DNA of 64,000 bases from Candidatus Hydrogenedentota bacterium (lineage in GTDB: Bacteria > Hydrogenedentota > Hydrogenedentia > Hydrogenedentales > SLHB01): assembly GCA_020848835.1 (NCBI GenBank), contig JADLHJ010000028.1:1-64000 (forward strand), read 5' to 3'. Shown here piece after piece: positions 41,370 to 49,509 of the stretch. Under the pieces are notes generated by a model. The model did no database searches. It was not told the DNA's origin and worked only from the letters and a program-made list of their open reading frames with translations. Numbering within the stretch: the stretch's first letter is position 1; each line of letters opens with the position of its first letter. The position numbers and the translations under genes are program-made.

Positions 41370-43163
41370 ATGTCCACAGAAACTAGCAGGGGAGAGCAGG
41401 CGCTCCGCGCGTTGCGGCCGGTTCGCGTGTTTCATCCGATGCTGCTGGCGTTGACGCCGCTTTGGGGCAATTATGCGTACGGCGAGAACGCTGGTTTGCT
41501 GCCCATTTCCGCGCTGGCGCGCCCTGCTGCGGTCCTGCTGGCGATGGCGGTTGGTCTCTGGATCTTCTTCACCGTGTTGCGTAAAGACCGACATCATGGC
41601 GGTTTGCTTGCATCGGCGGTGATTGTGCCTTTGCTTGTGGTTTGGGGGGCGCTTGAAGAAGCCATTCGCTCGGTAATCCCGCTGTTAAGCAACATGCAAC
41701 GGGGAACGTTCTACTTGTTGATTGTGGCGGTGGCCATCATGCTGATTGGAGCGATCGCGTACGGAAAGCGTGGAGATCGGCAGGCCCTCCGTCACGTACT
41801 GATCCTTGGTCTAGTCATTTTTGGGATAAGCATGGTTGTCGCGACTTTCCTGCTTGCACCCGTTTTTGGCCGTCGCGCCGCATGGCTCATTACTGGATAT
41901 TGCGTCGCGACGCTGCTGGGTGTGCGCGCTGTGTGGAACTATCACGGTGACTACAAGGTCGCCACACGATCCCTAAACTGGTTTGCCACGATTCTACTGG
42001 TTCTTTATGCGTGCGTATTGCTCGTGAATGGGCCGCGACAGCCTGAGGTCACAGCAGCCACGCTGCCAATCGCGCAGCAGTCGCCCGTGCCGAAGGAGGA
42101 ATTGCCGGATATTTATCTCATCGCACTGGATGGCTATGCGCGATCCGACATGTTGCGTTCCGCCTATGCGTATAACAACATGTCCTTTGAACAGGAGATG
42201 AAAGGGCTGGGGTTCCGCGTCGCGGGGCGCAGCATCGCAAACTACCCTCAGGCGGTGTTGTCCCTCACGGCGATGTTAAACGCGAAATACCTGGACGAAC
42301 TGCTCAAGGAACCGGGCGATGGCGATATGCCATCGATGACGTCGGTGTTCGCGCATTACCACGAAAATAGCGTCTTCGACACGCTGCGCAGCGTGGGCTA
42401 TCGCATCGAGTCGTTTTCGCCCGGCCTTGAATCGCTGGAGCCGCGACGGGACGATGTTGTGCGTCTTGAGCCGCCGCGCGCGCTGGGCGAGTTTGAGATG
42501 GTTTTGATGGACAGGACCTTTGCGTCGCGCATGATGCAGGCGGTGTATTACGTGCGGTATAAGAACCCGGCGTATTGGCGCTACGCGTTTCGCCGGGACC
42601 GAATCATCTACGCATTCGAAGAGATGGGACGGCTTGCTAAGGAGCAAAGCGATACACCCCGCTTGATCTTTGCAAACCTGCTGATACCGGAACCGCCGTA
42701 CTTGTTTACGCGCGACGGCGGCCGCGCGCAACCCTATGGTCCAGGATCGCTTGGTGGCGATCGGACGTTTCGCGGGCTGGAATCCGAATATCGCGAGGCG
42801 TTTCTGGGGCAAGTCTATTTTACGAACCAGAAACTGATCGAGACCGCAAAGCGGATCATCGAAGGGTCAAAACGTCCCGCGCTTATCATTGTTGTTTCCG
42901 GACGTGGCGCGCCGCCTGCGCTTGAACGTCAGCCCGGATCCGCGGACGAACGGTTCATGAATCTTTTGATGGTGCGTTTTCCGGAGGGTGCAGATGCGGA
43001 CGTTCCGCAATGGCGCGATTCGCTCAGTCTGGTGAACGTGTTTCGCGTGGTGCTGAATCAGATTGCGAATGCGCAATTGGAATTGCTGGAAGATAAGACC
43101 GTGTTGCCGCCGGAATCCAAACCTTCCAACACACAACCGACAACTTCGCTGCCCGCCAAGTAA
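41370..43163 (+). CDS. Membrane protein with C-terminal sulfatase/alkaline phosphatase-like domain
   Basis: About 597 residues from ATG 41370 (GGAAAGGGG upstream). Residues 25-230 hold about six hydrophobic helices; the C-terminal 350 residues are predicted outside the cytoplasm. ELPDIYLIALDGYARSDML is the start of the alkaline phosphatase-superfamily core as seen in membrane-anchored sulfatase-like proteins. The usual D-H-G metal motif near the end is replaced by VVSGRGAPPALE, so metal binding, and thus activity, may be altered. Neighbours (thyX, purN) do not suggest a function. Possible roles: phosphoglycol or glycan modification. Confidence 0.65.
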   Translation: MSTETSRGEQALRALRPVRVFHPMLLALTPLWGNYAYGENAGLLPISALARPAAVLLAMAVGLWIFFTVLRKDRHHGGLLASAVIVPLLVVWGALEEAIRSVIPLLSNMQRGTFYLLIVAVAIMLIGAIAYGKRGDRQALRHVLILGLVIFGISMVVATFLLAPVFGRRAAWLITGYCVATLLGVRAVWNYHGDYKVATRSLNWFATILLVLYACVLLVNGPRQPEVTAATLPIAQQSPVPKEELPDIYLIALDGYARSDMLRSAYAYNNMSFEQEMKGLGFRVAGRSIANYPQAVLSLTAMLNAKYLDELLKEPGDGDMPSMTSVFAHYHENSVFDTLRSVGYRIESFSPGLESLEPRRDDVVRLEPPRALGEFEMVLMDRTFASRMMQAVYYVRYKNPAYWRYAFRRDRIIYAFEEMGRLAKEQSDTPRLIFANLLIPEPPYLFTRDGGRAQPYGPGSLGGDRTFRGLESEYREAFLGQVYFTNQKLIETAKRIIEGSKRPALIIVVSGRGAPPALERQPGSADERFMNLLMVRFPEGADADVPQWRDSLSLVNVFRVVLNQIANAQLELLEDKTVLPPESKPSNTQPTTSLPAK

Positions 43164-43261
43164 TTCAAGGGGCCCGTGACCGACGTGGGCGTTCGCGCGA
43201 ACAAGACCGCGTACACGCGGAACTACAAACCCGAACGCGTTGATTTCCGAAGTCAATTCAA

Positions 43262-43888
43262 TTAGGCGGGGCGAATATGCACGCGCCGGCCTTCGATAGT
43301 GACGCGTCCTTCCGCGATTAACTGGATTGCCTGCGGATATATTTCGCGCTCTTTCAATTGTACGCGTTCGGCGAGCGAGTCCGGTGTGTCATCATCGAGC
43401 ACAGGCACCGAGGCCTGCATAATGATCGGACCTTCATCGTATTTCGCATTGGCGAAATGGACCGTACAACCGCTCAACTTAGCACCATAGGCAATCACCG
43501 CTTCGTGCACATGATGGCCGTACATGCCTTTGCCGCAGAACGCTGGGATGAGTCCGGGGTGAACATTTACGACGCGATTCTCGAAGTCGTCGGGAATTTC
43601 CAGCAGGCACATGAACCCCGCCATGACGACGAGATCGACGTTGTGCTTTCGGATTTCCGACCATACTGCATTGCTGAACGATTGCGTGTCTGCAAATTCC
43701 TTGCGCGCGACGAGTACTGCGGGGATGTCGCGCTTGCGCGCGCGTTCGAGTCCGTAGGCGTCTGCGCGGGACCCGATTACGCAAACGACGCGGGCGTTTA
43801 GTGAGCCGTCATCAATCCGATCGATCAGGTTTTGCAGCGTCGATCCGGATCCCGACAGCAATACCGCGAGAGAAAGCGGCTGCGGCAT
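43262..43888 (-). CDS. purN: Phosphoribosylglycinamide formyltransferase
   Basis: 208 residues; third step of purine synthesis, adding a formyl group from 10-formyl-THF to GAR. Folate-transformylase fold: LAVLLSGSGSTLQNLID at the N-terminus (phosphate loop), VVMAGFMCLL, VVNVHPGLIPAFCGKGMYG with the catalytic Asn and His, and VHFANAKYDEGPII with the Asp. Start overlaps the nadE stop by one base (TAATG), hence translational coupling to nadE. Confidence 0.93.
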   Translation of the reverse strand: MPQPLSLAVLLSGSGSTLQNLIDRIDDGSLNARVVCVIGSRADAYGLERARKRDIPAVLVARKEFADTQSFSNAVWSEIRKHNVDLVVMAGFMCLLEIPDDFENRVVNVHPGLIPAFCGKGMYGHHVHEAVIAYGAKLSGCTVHFANAKYDEGPIIMQASVPVLDDDTPDSLAERVQLKEREIYPQAIQLIAEGRVTIEGRRVHIRPA

Positions 43889-45828
43889 TAGGGGCGCACC
43901 GGTTCGAGTTTGGCTTTCGCGAGGTCGCGCAGTTCGTCGTCAATGCTTTGTGTGACGGGAAAGCGGAACCCTGACTTCGGATCGAGATCGAGATCGAGCA
44001 CTTTCATCGTGACGGGGAGCTGCTCGCGCTTCCATTGGTTGTACACGAACAGTTTGCCGAAACGCGTGGTCCATGCGCGGAGTTGCTCGGGTTTATGTTT
44101 GGGATGGCGGTACACCAGCACGCGCCAGCAGTCGGGTAACGACATGCGCCTGCGCGCGAACAAAAATAGCAGGTCGTCGAGAACGACGTAGGGCATTAAG
44201 TCCTTTTCGTCTTGCTGGTCTGGACCAAGCTCTGCGCTCGGCGGTATATCGAGTACCTTTTGTATCGACTTGATTCCATCGCGTTGGGCGATATGCTCGA
44301 CGAGGCGCGTGACCAAGGTCTTCGGAACATTCGCGATCGGCGAATAGCCACCTTGGTTGTCGCCGCCTGTGGTGGTGTAGCCGACGGCAGCTTCGCTGAG
44401 GTTTGATGTAACCAACAGCAACGCATTTTCGCTGTTCGCCCAGTTCAACATCATGTTGCCGCGCACGCGCGCTTGAAGGTTCTGCTTGGCGAGCGCGGAT
44501 ATTTTCTTTGGACTGCCGGTCATCTCCGCGGCTTTTTTCAGCGCGATCTCGGATTCTTCGGAAATCGAGACTACGTGGAAAGGCACGCCAAGTTCGTGGG
44601 CCAGCGCGCGTGCAGCGTCTTCTGTCCCTTTGCTGCTGAACGGCTTATTTGGCAAATAAACGGAGGCCACACGCTCGGAATGCGTCTTGGTGTCTTTTCC
44701 TTCACGCAACGCCGTTGCTGCGTGGACTGCCAACAACAAGCACAGCGCGGAGTCGCGTCCGCCTGACAGCGCCACGAGATACTTCTCGAACGCGCCTACC
44801 TTCTCGAAATAATCGCGCAAACCGAGCACGAGCGCGTCAAACAATTCATCGAGATATTTGGTCGAATCGTTCATCGTCCACGACGCGCCGGGTACGTAGA
44901 AGTCGTTTGGCAATTGCGCTGCATAGTCTTTCACGGACGCAGTAATGAACTTGCCGTCCCGCGCGTCTATTGTGACGACGCCGTTTTTGCCATTTGTTCT
45001 TGCGACATCCAAGCGCCACGTCGTGTTTTCGCCGCGCTGACGCGAGACGTCATCCAGATCGACGACCGAGGTCGTGAGCGTCCAATATTTTTTTGACAGC
45101 AACGGCCCTTCCACAACCGATCCGTCGGGTGTCGCAATGATCCCGCCGCCATCAAACACAAGTCGGCTGTTGTCGAGGCCGAGAATGTTCGAATAGGCGT
45201 ACACGCATTGGAAACCGCTGGATGCGCCCATAATTAATTTGCGGCGGTGTTCGTTTTTCAACGGCGTGAAGGGCGAGCCACTCGGATTGCAGATGATCTC
45301 CGCGCCCGCACGTGCGCGCGGGCCCGCGGGGGAATTCGTGGACCATAAATCTTCGCAGATTTCCGCGCTGACTTTTCCAAAGGGCAGATCGAAGACGAGA
45401 TCGCCGGCGGGAACGCCGTTGATTTCCGTGACGCCTTCGGCCCAGGACGTGTAGTTTCGGCCTTCGTAAAAGATGCTGTAGGTCGGCAGGTGGCGTTTAA
45501 GAATGAGGCCGCGCACCTTTCCGTCGTGTACGAGGGCGGCGGCGTTGTATACCAGCGAATCCACGCGCACGGGCAACCCAAAAAACGCGGTGATGCCCTT
45601 GCACGCCTTCGCCAAAACCAGCAGTGAATCCCAACTGCGGCGGGTAATCTCCGGCCACCACACGCGGTCTTCGAGGCTGTAGCCGGAAATGCACAACTCC
45701 GGGGTGACCAGCAGGTTTACCTTCTGGCGTTTCGCATCAGCAATTACTGCTTTCAGGCGCGCGGCGTTCCCGGAGAAGTCGCCAACCTTCACCGAAACGG
45801 CAGCAACGCCTATGCGTACAAGTCGCAA
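43888..45828 (-). CDS. nadE: Glutamine-dependent NAD+ synthetase
   Basis: About 646 residues. TTG 45828 is chosen as start since GGAGG lies eight bases before it; the frame to 45843 would contain the Shine-Dalgarno. The N-terminal nitrilase-type glutaminase (about 1-270) has TPELCISGYSLED, ILKRHLPTYSIFYE and SAEICEDLW, giving the Glu-Lys-Cys triad. The C-terminal synthetase (about 330-640) has LVALSGGRDSALCLLL, the P-loop for ATP, and TSNLSEAAVGYTTTGGDNQG. It amidates deamido-NAD, the last step after PncA, PncB and NadD. Overlaps purN by one base. Confidence 0.95.
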   Translation of the reverse strand: MRLVRIGVAAVSVKVGDFSGNAARLKAVIADAKRQKVNLLVTPELCISGYSLEDRVWWPEITRRSWDSLLVLAKACKGITAFFGLPVRVDSLVYNAAALVHDGKVRGLILKRHLPTYSIFYEGRNYTSWAEGVTEINGVPAGDLVFDLPFGKVSAEICEDLWSTNSPAGPRARAGAEIICNPSGSPFTPLKNEHRRKLIMGASSGFQCVYAYSNILGLDNSRLVFDGGGIIATPDGSVVEGPLLSKKYWTLTTSVVDLDDVSRQRGENTTWRLDVARTNGKNGVVTIDARDGKFITASVKDYAAQLPNDFYVPGASWTMNDSTKYLDELFDALVLGLRDYFEKVGAFEKYLVALSGGRDSALCLLLAVHAATALREGKDTKTHSERVASVYLPNKPFSSKGTEDAARALAHELGVPFHVVSISEESEIALKKAAEMTGSPKKISALAKQNLQARVRGNMMLNWANSENALLLVTSNLSEAAVGYTTTGGDNQGGYSPIANVPKTLVTRLVEHIAQRDGIKSIQKVLDIPPSAELGPDQQDEKDLMPYVVLDDLLFLFARRRMSLPDCWRVLVYRHPKHKPEQLRAWTTRFGKLFVYNQWKREQLPVTMKVLDLDLDPKSGFRFPVTQSIDDELRDLAKAKLEPVRP

Positions 45829-45929
45829 AACAGGGACCTCCAATAGAACCTGTAATTATGCATAGGGAGCGGCACGGTATCGAATGACGAGACAAAACCA
45901 CAGCGCAACGAAAACCGCGTTTGCACCAA

Positions 45930-46043
45930 CGGTGCTACGGCTTATAGCCCAGGGTTGGGGCGCCGGAGTCGCTTCGACGGAGGCGCCGCTACCATGGGTA
46001 GTCTATGCAAACCAATATTCAACCCCGGAGGGGTTGCGGCCTA
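45930..46043. repeat. REP-type composite palindrome, family A (3' flank of the RAYT gene)
   Basis: AGCCCAGGGTTGGGGCGCC ... GGCGCCGCTACCATGGGT around GTCGCTTCGAC is the same core as the other family A copies, inverted in orientation. A second hairpin CAACCCC-GGA-GGGGTTG (46020-46036) ends beside the RAYT stop codon. Confidence 0.85.
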
Positions 46044-46496
46044 GTCCCAAATGTAGCGCTCGTCCCATTCAATTTCGTGTTTACGCAATAATTGGCGGAG
46101 TTCGTCTTGAAACGTTTGCTTTTTGTGGTGTTCTTCTTGGCCAGCGATGTAGTTTTTGACCTTGTCCATACTTGAGAAGCTAACGGAAAATACTCCGTAA
46201 CCCGCCTGCCATTGGAATTTGTCCTTGCTTTTGTCGATGTCCTTTACCCAAATACTCGAAACACGTTTTATTTCCTTAATCCAATCGGATACGGAAATCG
46301 TGCGGGCAATATGTGCGAGCACGTGAACATGGTCTTCCACGCCGCCAACGATGACGGGCTGACATCCGAGGGTGTTTGAGGCGCCGCCCAAGTATTCGTG
46401 CATGCGGACGCGTAGGTCGCTGTCAGACAGAATCGGTCTCCGGTCTTTTGTAGACCACGTCGCGTGAACTAACAGGCATGAGAATGATTGTGGCAC
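46041..46496 (-). CDS. REP-associated tyrosine transposase (RAYT, IS200-like)
   Basis: 151 residues from GTG 46496 (AAGGA eight bases upstream). Y1 transposase of the HUH superfamily: VGGVEDHVHVLAHIART contains the H-U-H metal-binding motif and VKNYIAGQEEHHKKQ holds the catalytic tyrosine, as in TnpA of IS200 and RAYT proteins that mobilise REP sequences by single-stranded DNA cleavage. It is flanked on both sides by family A palindromes, so the system is probably intact. It lies between pncB and nadE and divides the NAD-salvage cluster. Confidence 0.92.
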   Translation of the reverse strand: MPQSFSCLLVHATWSTKDRRPILSDSDLRVRMHEYLGGASNTLGCQPVIVGGVEDHVHVLAHIARTISVSDWIKEIKRVSSIWVKDIDKSKDKFQWQAGYGVFSVSFSSMDKVKNYIAGQEEHHKKQTFQDELRQLLRKHEIEWDERYIWD

Positions 46497-46520
46497 AATT
46501 TGGTTCCTTTTGTTATTTCT

Positions 46521-46655
46521 GCCGCAACCCGTTCCGAGTTGAATTCACAGGTGGTGGTGCGACTGACCCAGGGTAGCCGCGCCTCCGTCGAAGCGACTAC
46601 GGCGCGGCAACCCTGGGCTATAGGTCGCAGCCCCGTTGGGGCAAGATACAAGACA
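46521..46655. repeat. REP-type composite palindrome, family A (5' flank of the RAYT gene)
   Basis: CAACCC-GTTCC-GAGTTG, then the core ACCCAGGGTAGCCGCGCC ... GGCGCGGCAACCCTGGGCT around GTCGAAGCGACT, and GCCCC-GTT-GGGGC. Same three-hairpin plan as the copies at 40056 and 58562. Located 5' of the RAYT start. Confidence 0.85.
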
Positions 46656-46759
46656 TTCCTGAATCAAAGTCGCGAAAATTCTGCACTTGGGTTAGAAAAT
46701 GTGCCACCTAATTCTGCTTCCAATGGAACCCTGCAAGCACGTTTGGAGGGACACGCATT

Positions 46760-48223
46760 TCACTGACTATCTGGGTTTTTCAAGAGTTCATCCTTCAAGT
46801 CGCCGATTTTTTTTGAGAGCATTACTCTATATATTTCTGGATTTCGCAGACGTTTGTATTCGTCGGGAAGCATGGCGCGTTGGGCGAGGTAGCGCGCGCG
46901 GATGTCGCGTATGGGAAGTTGCGGCTCGGTGCGCGCACCGCTCGCGAAGACGGTTTCGAGAAGCAATTCCGCGCGATTGGTATTTCGCAGACGCTCAGCG
47001 CGATGCGGTTGCGCGGCATTGCGACCTTGAATGTCGCCGCTTTGCGCGACAGTCTCGTCCATGTCGTAGAGCACGTCGCCGAGAGGTGTGTCGTTTGGAT
47101 CGTAGTAGCGCACAAGTTGCTTACGGCCGGGATTGGTGCCTTTGGAGAGGTTGGACGAGATTTTAATGCGCGGTTGCCACACCTGTTCGTCTTCCAGCGC
47201 GACGAGTTTGTACACACCGCTGAGTGAAGGGCTGTCGCTGGCCGTAATGAGATGCGTGCCGACTCCCCACGAATTGATTTTTGCGCCTTGGCGTTTTAGG
47301 TCCGCAATGAGGTCTTCATCGAGGTCGTTGGAGCCGACGATGAGCGGGTCTTCAAATCCTGCTTCGCGCATCATGCGGTGTGCGATCTTGCTGAGCCGCG
47401 CGAGATCGCCGGAATCGAGGCGTATTGCAGGGCGCGCGTTGGAACCGTTCGCGCGCATCTCTTCGAACACTTTTATTGCATTGGGGATGCCGCTTTCGAC
47501 GGTATCGTAAGTGTCCACGAGCAACACGCAACGTTCGGGATAGTTGCGCGCGAAAGCGCGAAAGGCGTCAAGCTCATTTGCAAAACTCATCACCCAACTG
47601 TGCGCGTGCGTGCCCGCGACGGGTATCCCGTAGATTTTTCCCGCTAGAACGTTGGAGGTGGAGGAACATCCGCCGATGTACGCGGCACGCGAACCGCTTA
47701 GCCCGCCATCCGGGCCGTGTGCGCGGCGCAACCCGAATTCCATGACGGGATCGCCGTCTGCCGCTAGGCACACCCGCGCGGCCTTGGTTGCGATCAGGGT
47801 TTGGAAATTCAACATGTTGAGCAGCGCGGTTTCGAGGAGTTGTGCCTCGAAGATGGGGCCTTCGATCTGGACGACGGGTTCGTTTGGAAATACGAGTGTA
47901 CCCTCGGGGACGGCGCGCACCGTGCACGCCGATTTGAATGCACGCAGGTGATCGAGAAAAGCTGCGTCGAAAATGCGCAGCGAACGTAGATACTCTAAGT
48001 CGTCGTCGTGGAATTTGAGGTTCTCCAGGTAATCGAGAAAGGGGCCGAGCCCCGCGGCGACACCGAAGCCCGCGTGCGGCGGAAGGTAGCGAAAGAAGTA
48101 TTCGAAGCACACGCGCGATTCGGCGCGGTGTTCTTTGAGATACCCGGCCATCATCGTGAGTTCGTAAAAATCCGTCAACAGAGCGAGGCCTTCGCGCGTG
48201 CGCCACTGGTGCGCTGTGTTCAT
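46760..48223 (-). CDS. pncB: Nicotinate phosphoribosyltransferase
   Basis: 487 residues. Converts nicotinate and PRPP to NaMN using ATP. Typical of the longer PncB2/plant-type branch: LLTDFYELTMMAGYLKEHR, FEYFFRYLPPHAGFGVAAGL, then GLRRAHGPDGGLSGSRAAYIGG and VAGTHAHSWVMSFANELDAF, and IRLDSGDLARLSK for phosphoribosyl binding. Its ATG overlaps the pncA stop by four bases (ATGA), so nicotinate made by PncA is used directly. Downstream is the RAYT insertion, then nadE. Confidence 0.94.
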   Translation of the reverse strand: MNTAHQWRTREGLALLTDFYELTMMAGYLKEHRAESRVCFEYFFRYLPPHAGFGVAAGLGPFLDYLENLKFHDDDLEYLRSLRIFDAAFLDHLRAFKSACTVRAVPEGTLVFPNEPVVQIEGPIFEAQLLETALLNMLNFQTLIATKAARVCLAADGDPVMEFGLRRAHGPDGGLSGSRAAYIGGCSSTSNVLAGKIYGIPVAGTHAHSWVMSFANELDAFRAFARNYPERCVLLVDTYDTVESGIPNAIKVFEEMRANGSNARPAIRLDSGDLARLSKIAHRMMREAGFEDPLIVGSNDLDEDLIADLKRQGAKINSWGVGTHLITASDSPSLSGVYKLVALEDEQVWQPRIKISSNLSKGTNPGRKQLVRYYDPNDTPLGDVLYDMDETVAQSGDIQGRNAAQPHRAERLRNTNRAELLLETVFASGARTEPQLPIRDIRARYLAQRAMLPDEYKRLRNPEIYRVMLSKKIGDLKDELLKNPDSQ

Positions 48224-48798
48224 GCAATTTCTCCAGAGCGAATGGTTTGCACGCCTGCGTGCTTCATGTCTTTTATTGCGCCTTTTACCGTTTCGGCATA
48301 CACCCCACGGCAGAGGTCTTCGATCACCATCGTTTTAAAGCCGTTCTTAATAGCGTCTATGGCCGTGGCTCTCACGCAGTAGTCGGTCGCAAGTCCGCAC
48401 ACGAACACACGCGCGATATGTCGCGCGCGCAGCGTATTGGCCAGGATAGTTTCATCAAAACCGCTATAGGCTTCTTTGGCTGGATTAGTGCCCTTGTCGA
48501 TTACTATTGCATCGTTCGGTATTTCGAGCGCCGGTTGAAATCTTGCGCCGGAAGTCTCAGCAACGCAATGTGGCGGCCAGCTTTTGTCCACGAAGCGCGG
48601 GTTGTCGCTAAAGCTGCAGTGGTCCGCGGGATGCCAGTCGCGCGTGAACACACGCGTGTCGAATCGCGGAAGCAGCGCATTGATGCCGGGCACGATTCGA
48701 TCACCGTCCGTAACGGCGAGCGCACCGCCGGGGCAAAAATCGTTTTGCACATCGACGACGATCAGCGCATCGTCTCTATTAATTTCGATTGCCATCAT
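48220..48798 (-). CDS. pncA: Nicotinamidase
   Basis: 192 residues. Hydrolyses nicotinamide to nicotinate in NAD recycling. Isochorismatase-like fold with catalytic triad: Asp in LIVVDVQNDFCPGGAL, Lys in VIDKGTNPAKEAYSGFD, Cys in VCGLATDYCVRATA. The metal site is in TRDWHPADHCSF. GGAAGG precedes ATG 48798. Translationally coupled to pncB and 18 bp behind the Nudix gene. Confidence 0.95.
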   Translation of the reverse strand: MMAIEINRDDALIVVDVQNDFCPGGALAVTDGDRIVPGINALLPRFDTRVFTRDWHPADHCSFSDNPRFVDKSWPPHCVAETSGARFQPALEIPNDAIVIDKGTNPAKEAYSGFDETILANTLRARHIARVFVCGLATDYCVRATAIDAIKNGFKTMVIEDLCRGVYAETVKGAIKDMKHAGVQTIRSGEIA

Positions 48799-48816
48799 TT
48801 TACCTTCCGGAGGCGA

Positions 48817-49365
48817 TCAATGTTCCCGCAGGTAACGCTCTGCGTCGCGCCACAGCGTGTCGAGTTCCGTTTCAGTATAACTCTCCGGCATGCTCACCAA
48901 TTGCGCGCCGGGATGCGCAAAGTGTGTACACAGTCGCTGCACGGCGACGCGCATGCACTTGGCATGGTCGAAGGCGAGCGGCGGCAATTTGTTTACCGGG
49001 TGCCACTCGGCGTTTGCGGCGTCGTCGCCGGCGCACACTTCGTATTCGCGGGAGTCAATCAATGCGATGTAGACGACGGTAGCGCACCACCCGCGCGGAT
49101 CGCGCTTGGGATCGCCGATGGTAAAAAGCTGCTTCAGATCGACATCTTTGAGGCCGGTCTCTTCGAATAGCTCGCGCGCACCCGCATCATCCACCGGTTC
49201 TTCTTCCTCGACCCAGCCTCCGGGCAATGCCCAATGCCCCAGAAATGGGGGGTGACCACGTTGGATTAGTAACACATGGAGCGCGCCGTCGCGAAGGGTA
49301 AAGACTGCGGAGTCCGCCGCGAGGATGGGGCGGGGGTATTCGTAGGTGTATGTACGATCGGACAT
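48817..49365 (-). CDS. Nudix hydrolase of the NAD cluster (ADP-ribose pyrophosphatase/NrtR-like core)
   Basis: 182 residues from ATG 49365 (GGAAGGAG nine bases upstream). The Nudix box reads G-x5-E-x7-REL-x-EE-TG: GGWVEEEEPVDDAGARELFE then ETGL. RPILAADSAVFTLRDGALHV and LIQRGHPPFLGHWALPGG resemble the NrtR/ADP-ribose Nudix group; it lacks the C-terminal winged helix of NrtR, so it is more likely an enzyme than a repressor. First gene of the Nudix-pncA-pncB transcript. Hydrolysis of ADP-ribose or another NAD-related dinucleotide is inferred from context. Confidence 0.82.
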   Translation of the reverse strand: MSDRTYTYEYPRPILAADSAVFTLRDGALHVLLIQRGHPPFLGHWALPGGWVEEEEPVDDAGARELFEETGLKDVDLKQLFTIGDPKRDPRGWCATVVYIALIDSREYEVCAGDDAANAEWHPVNKLPPLAFDHAKCMRVAVQRLCTHFAHPGAQLVSMPESYTETELDTLWRDAERYLREH

Positions 49366-49509
49366 TTGGTGCTCCTTCCTCGCCTATAGTGATCAGAAGT
49401 GACGGGTGGCTTCCAGTTTTCGGCAAGACGCGATTCACCTGGATGCATTGCGCCATGTAACCATGCCGCTGTATCGTTGTAGTTTCAGGAAGGGGTATCG
49501 GGGCCATTC

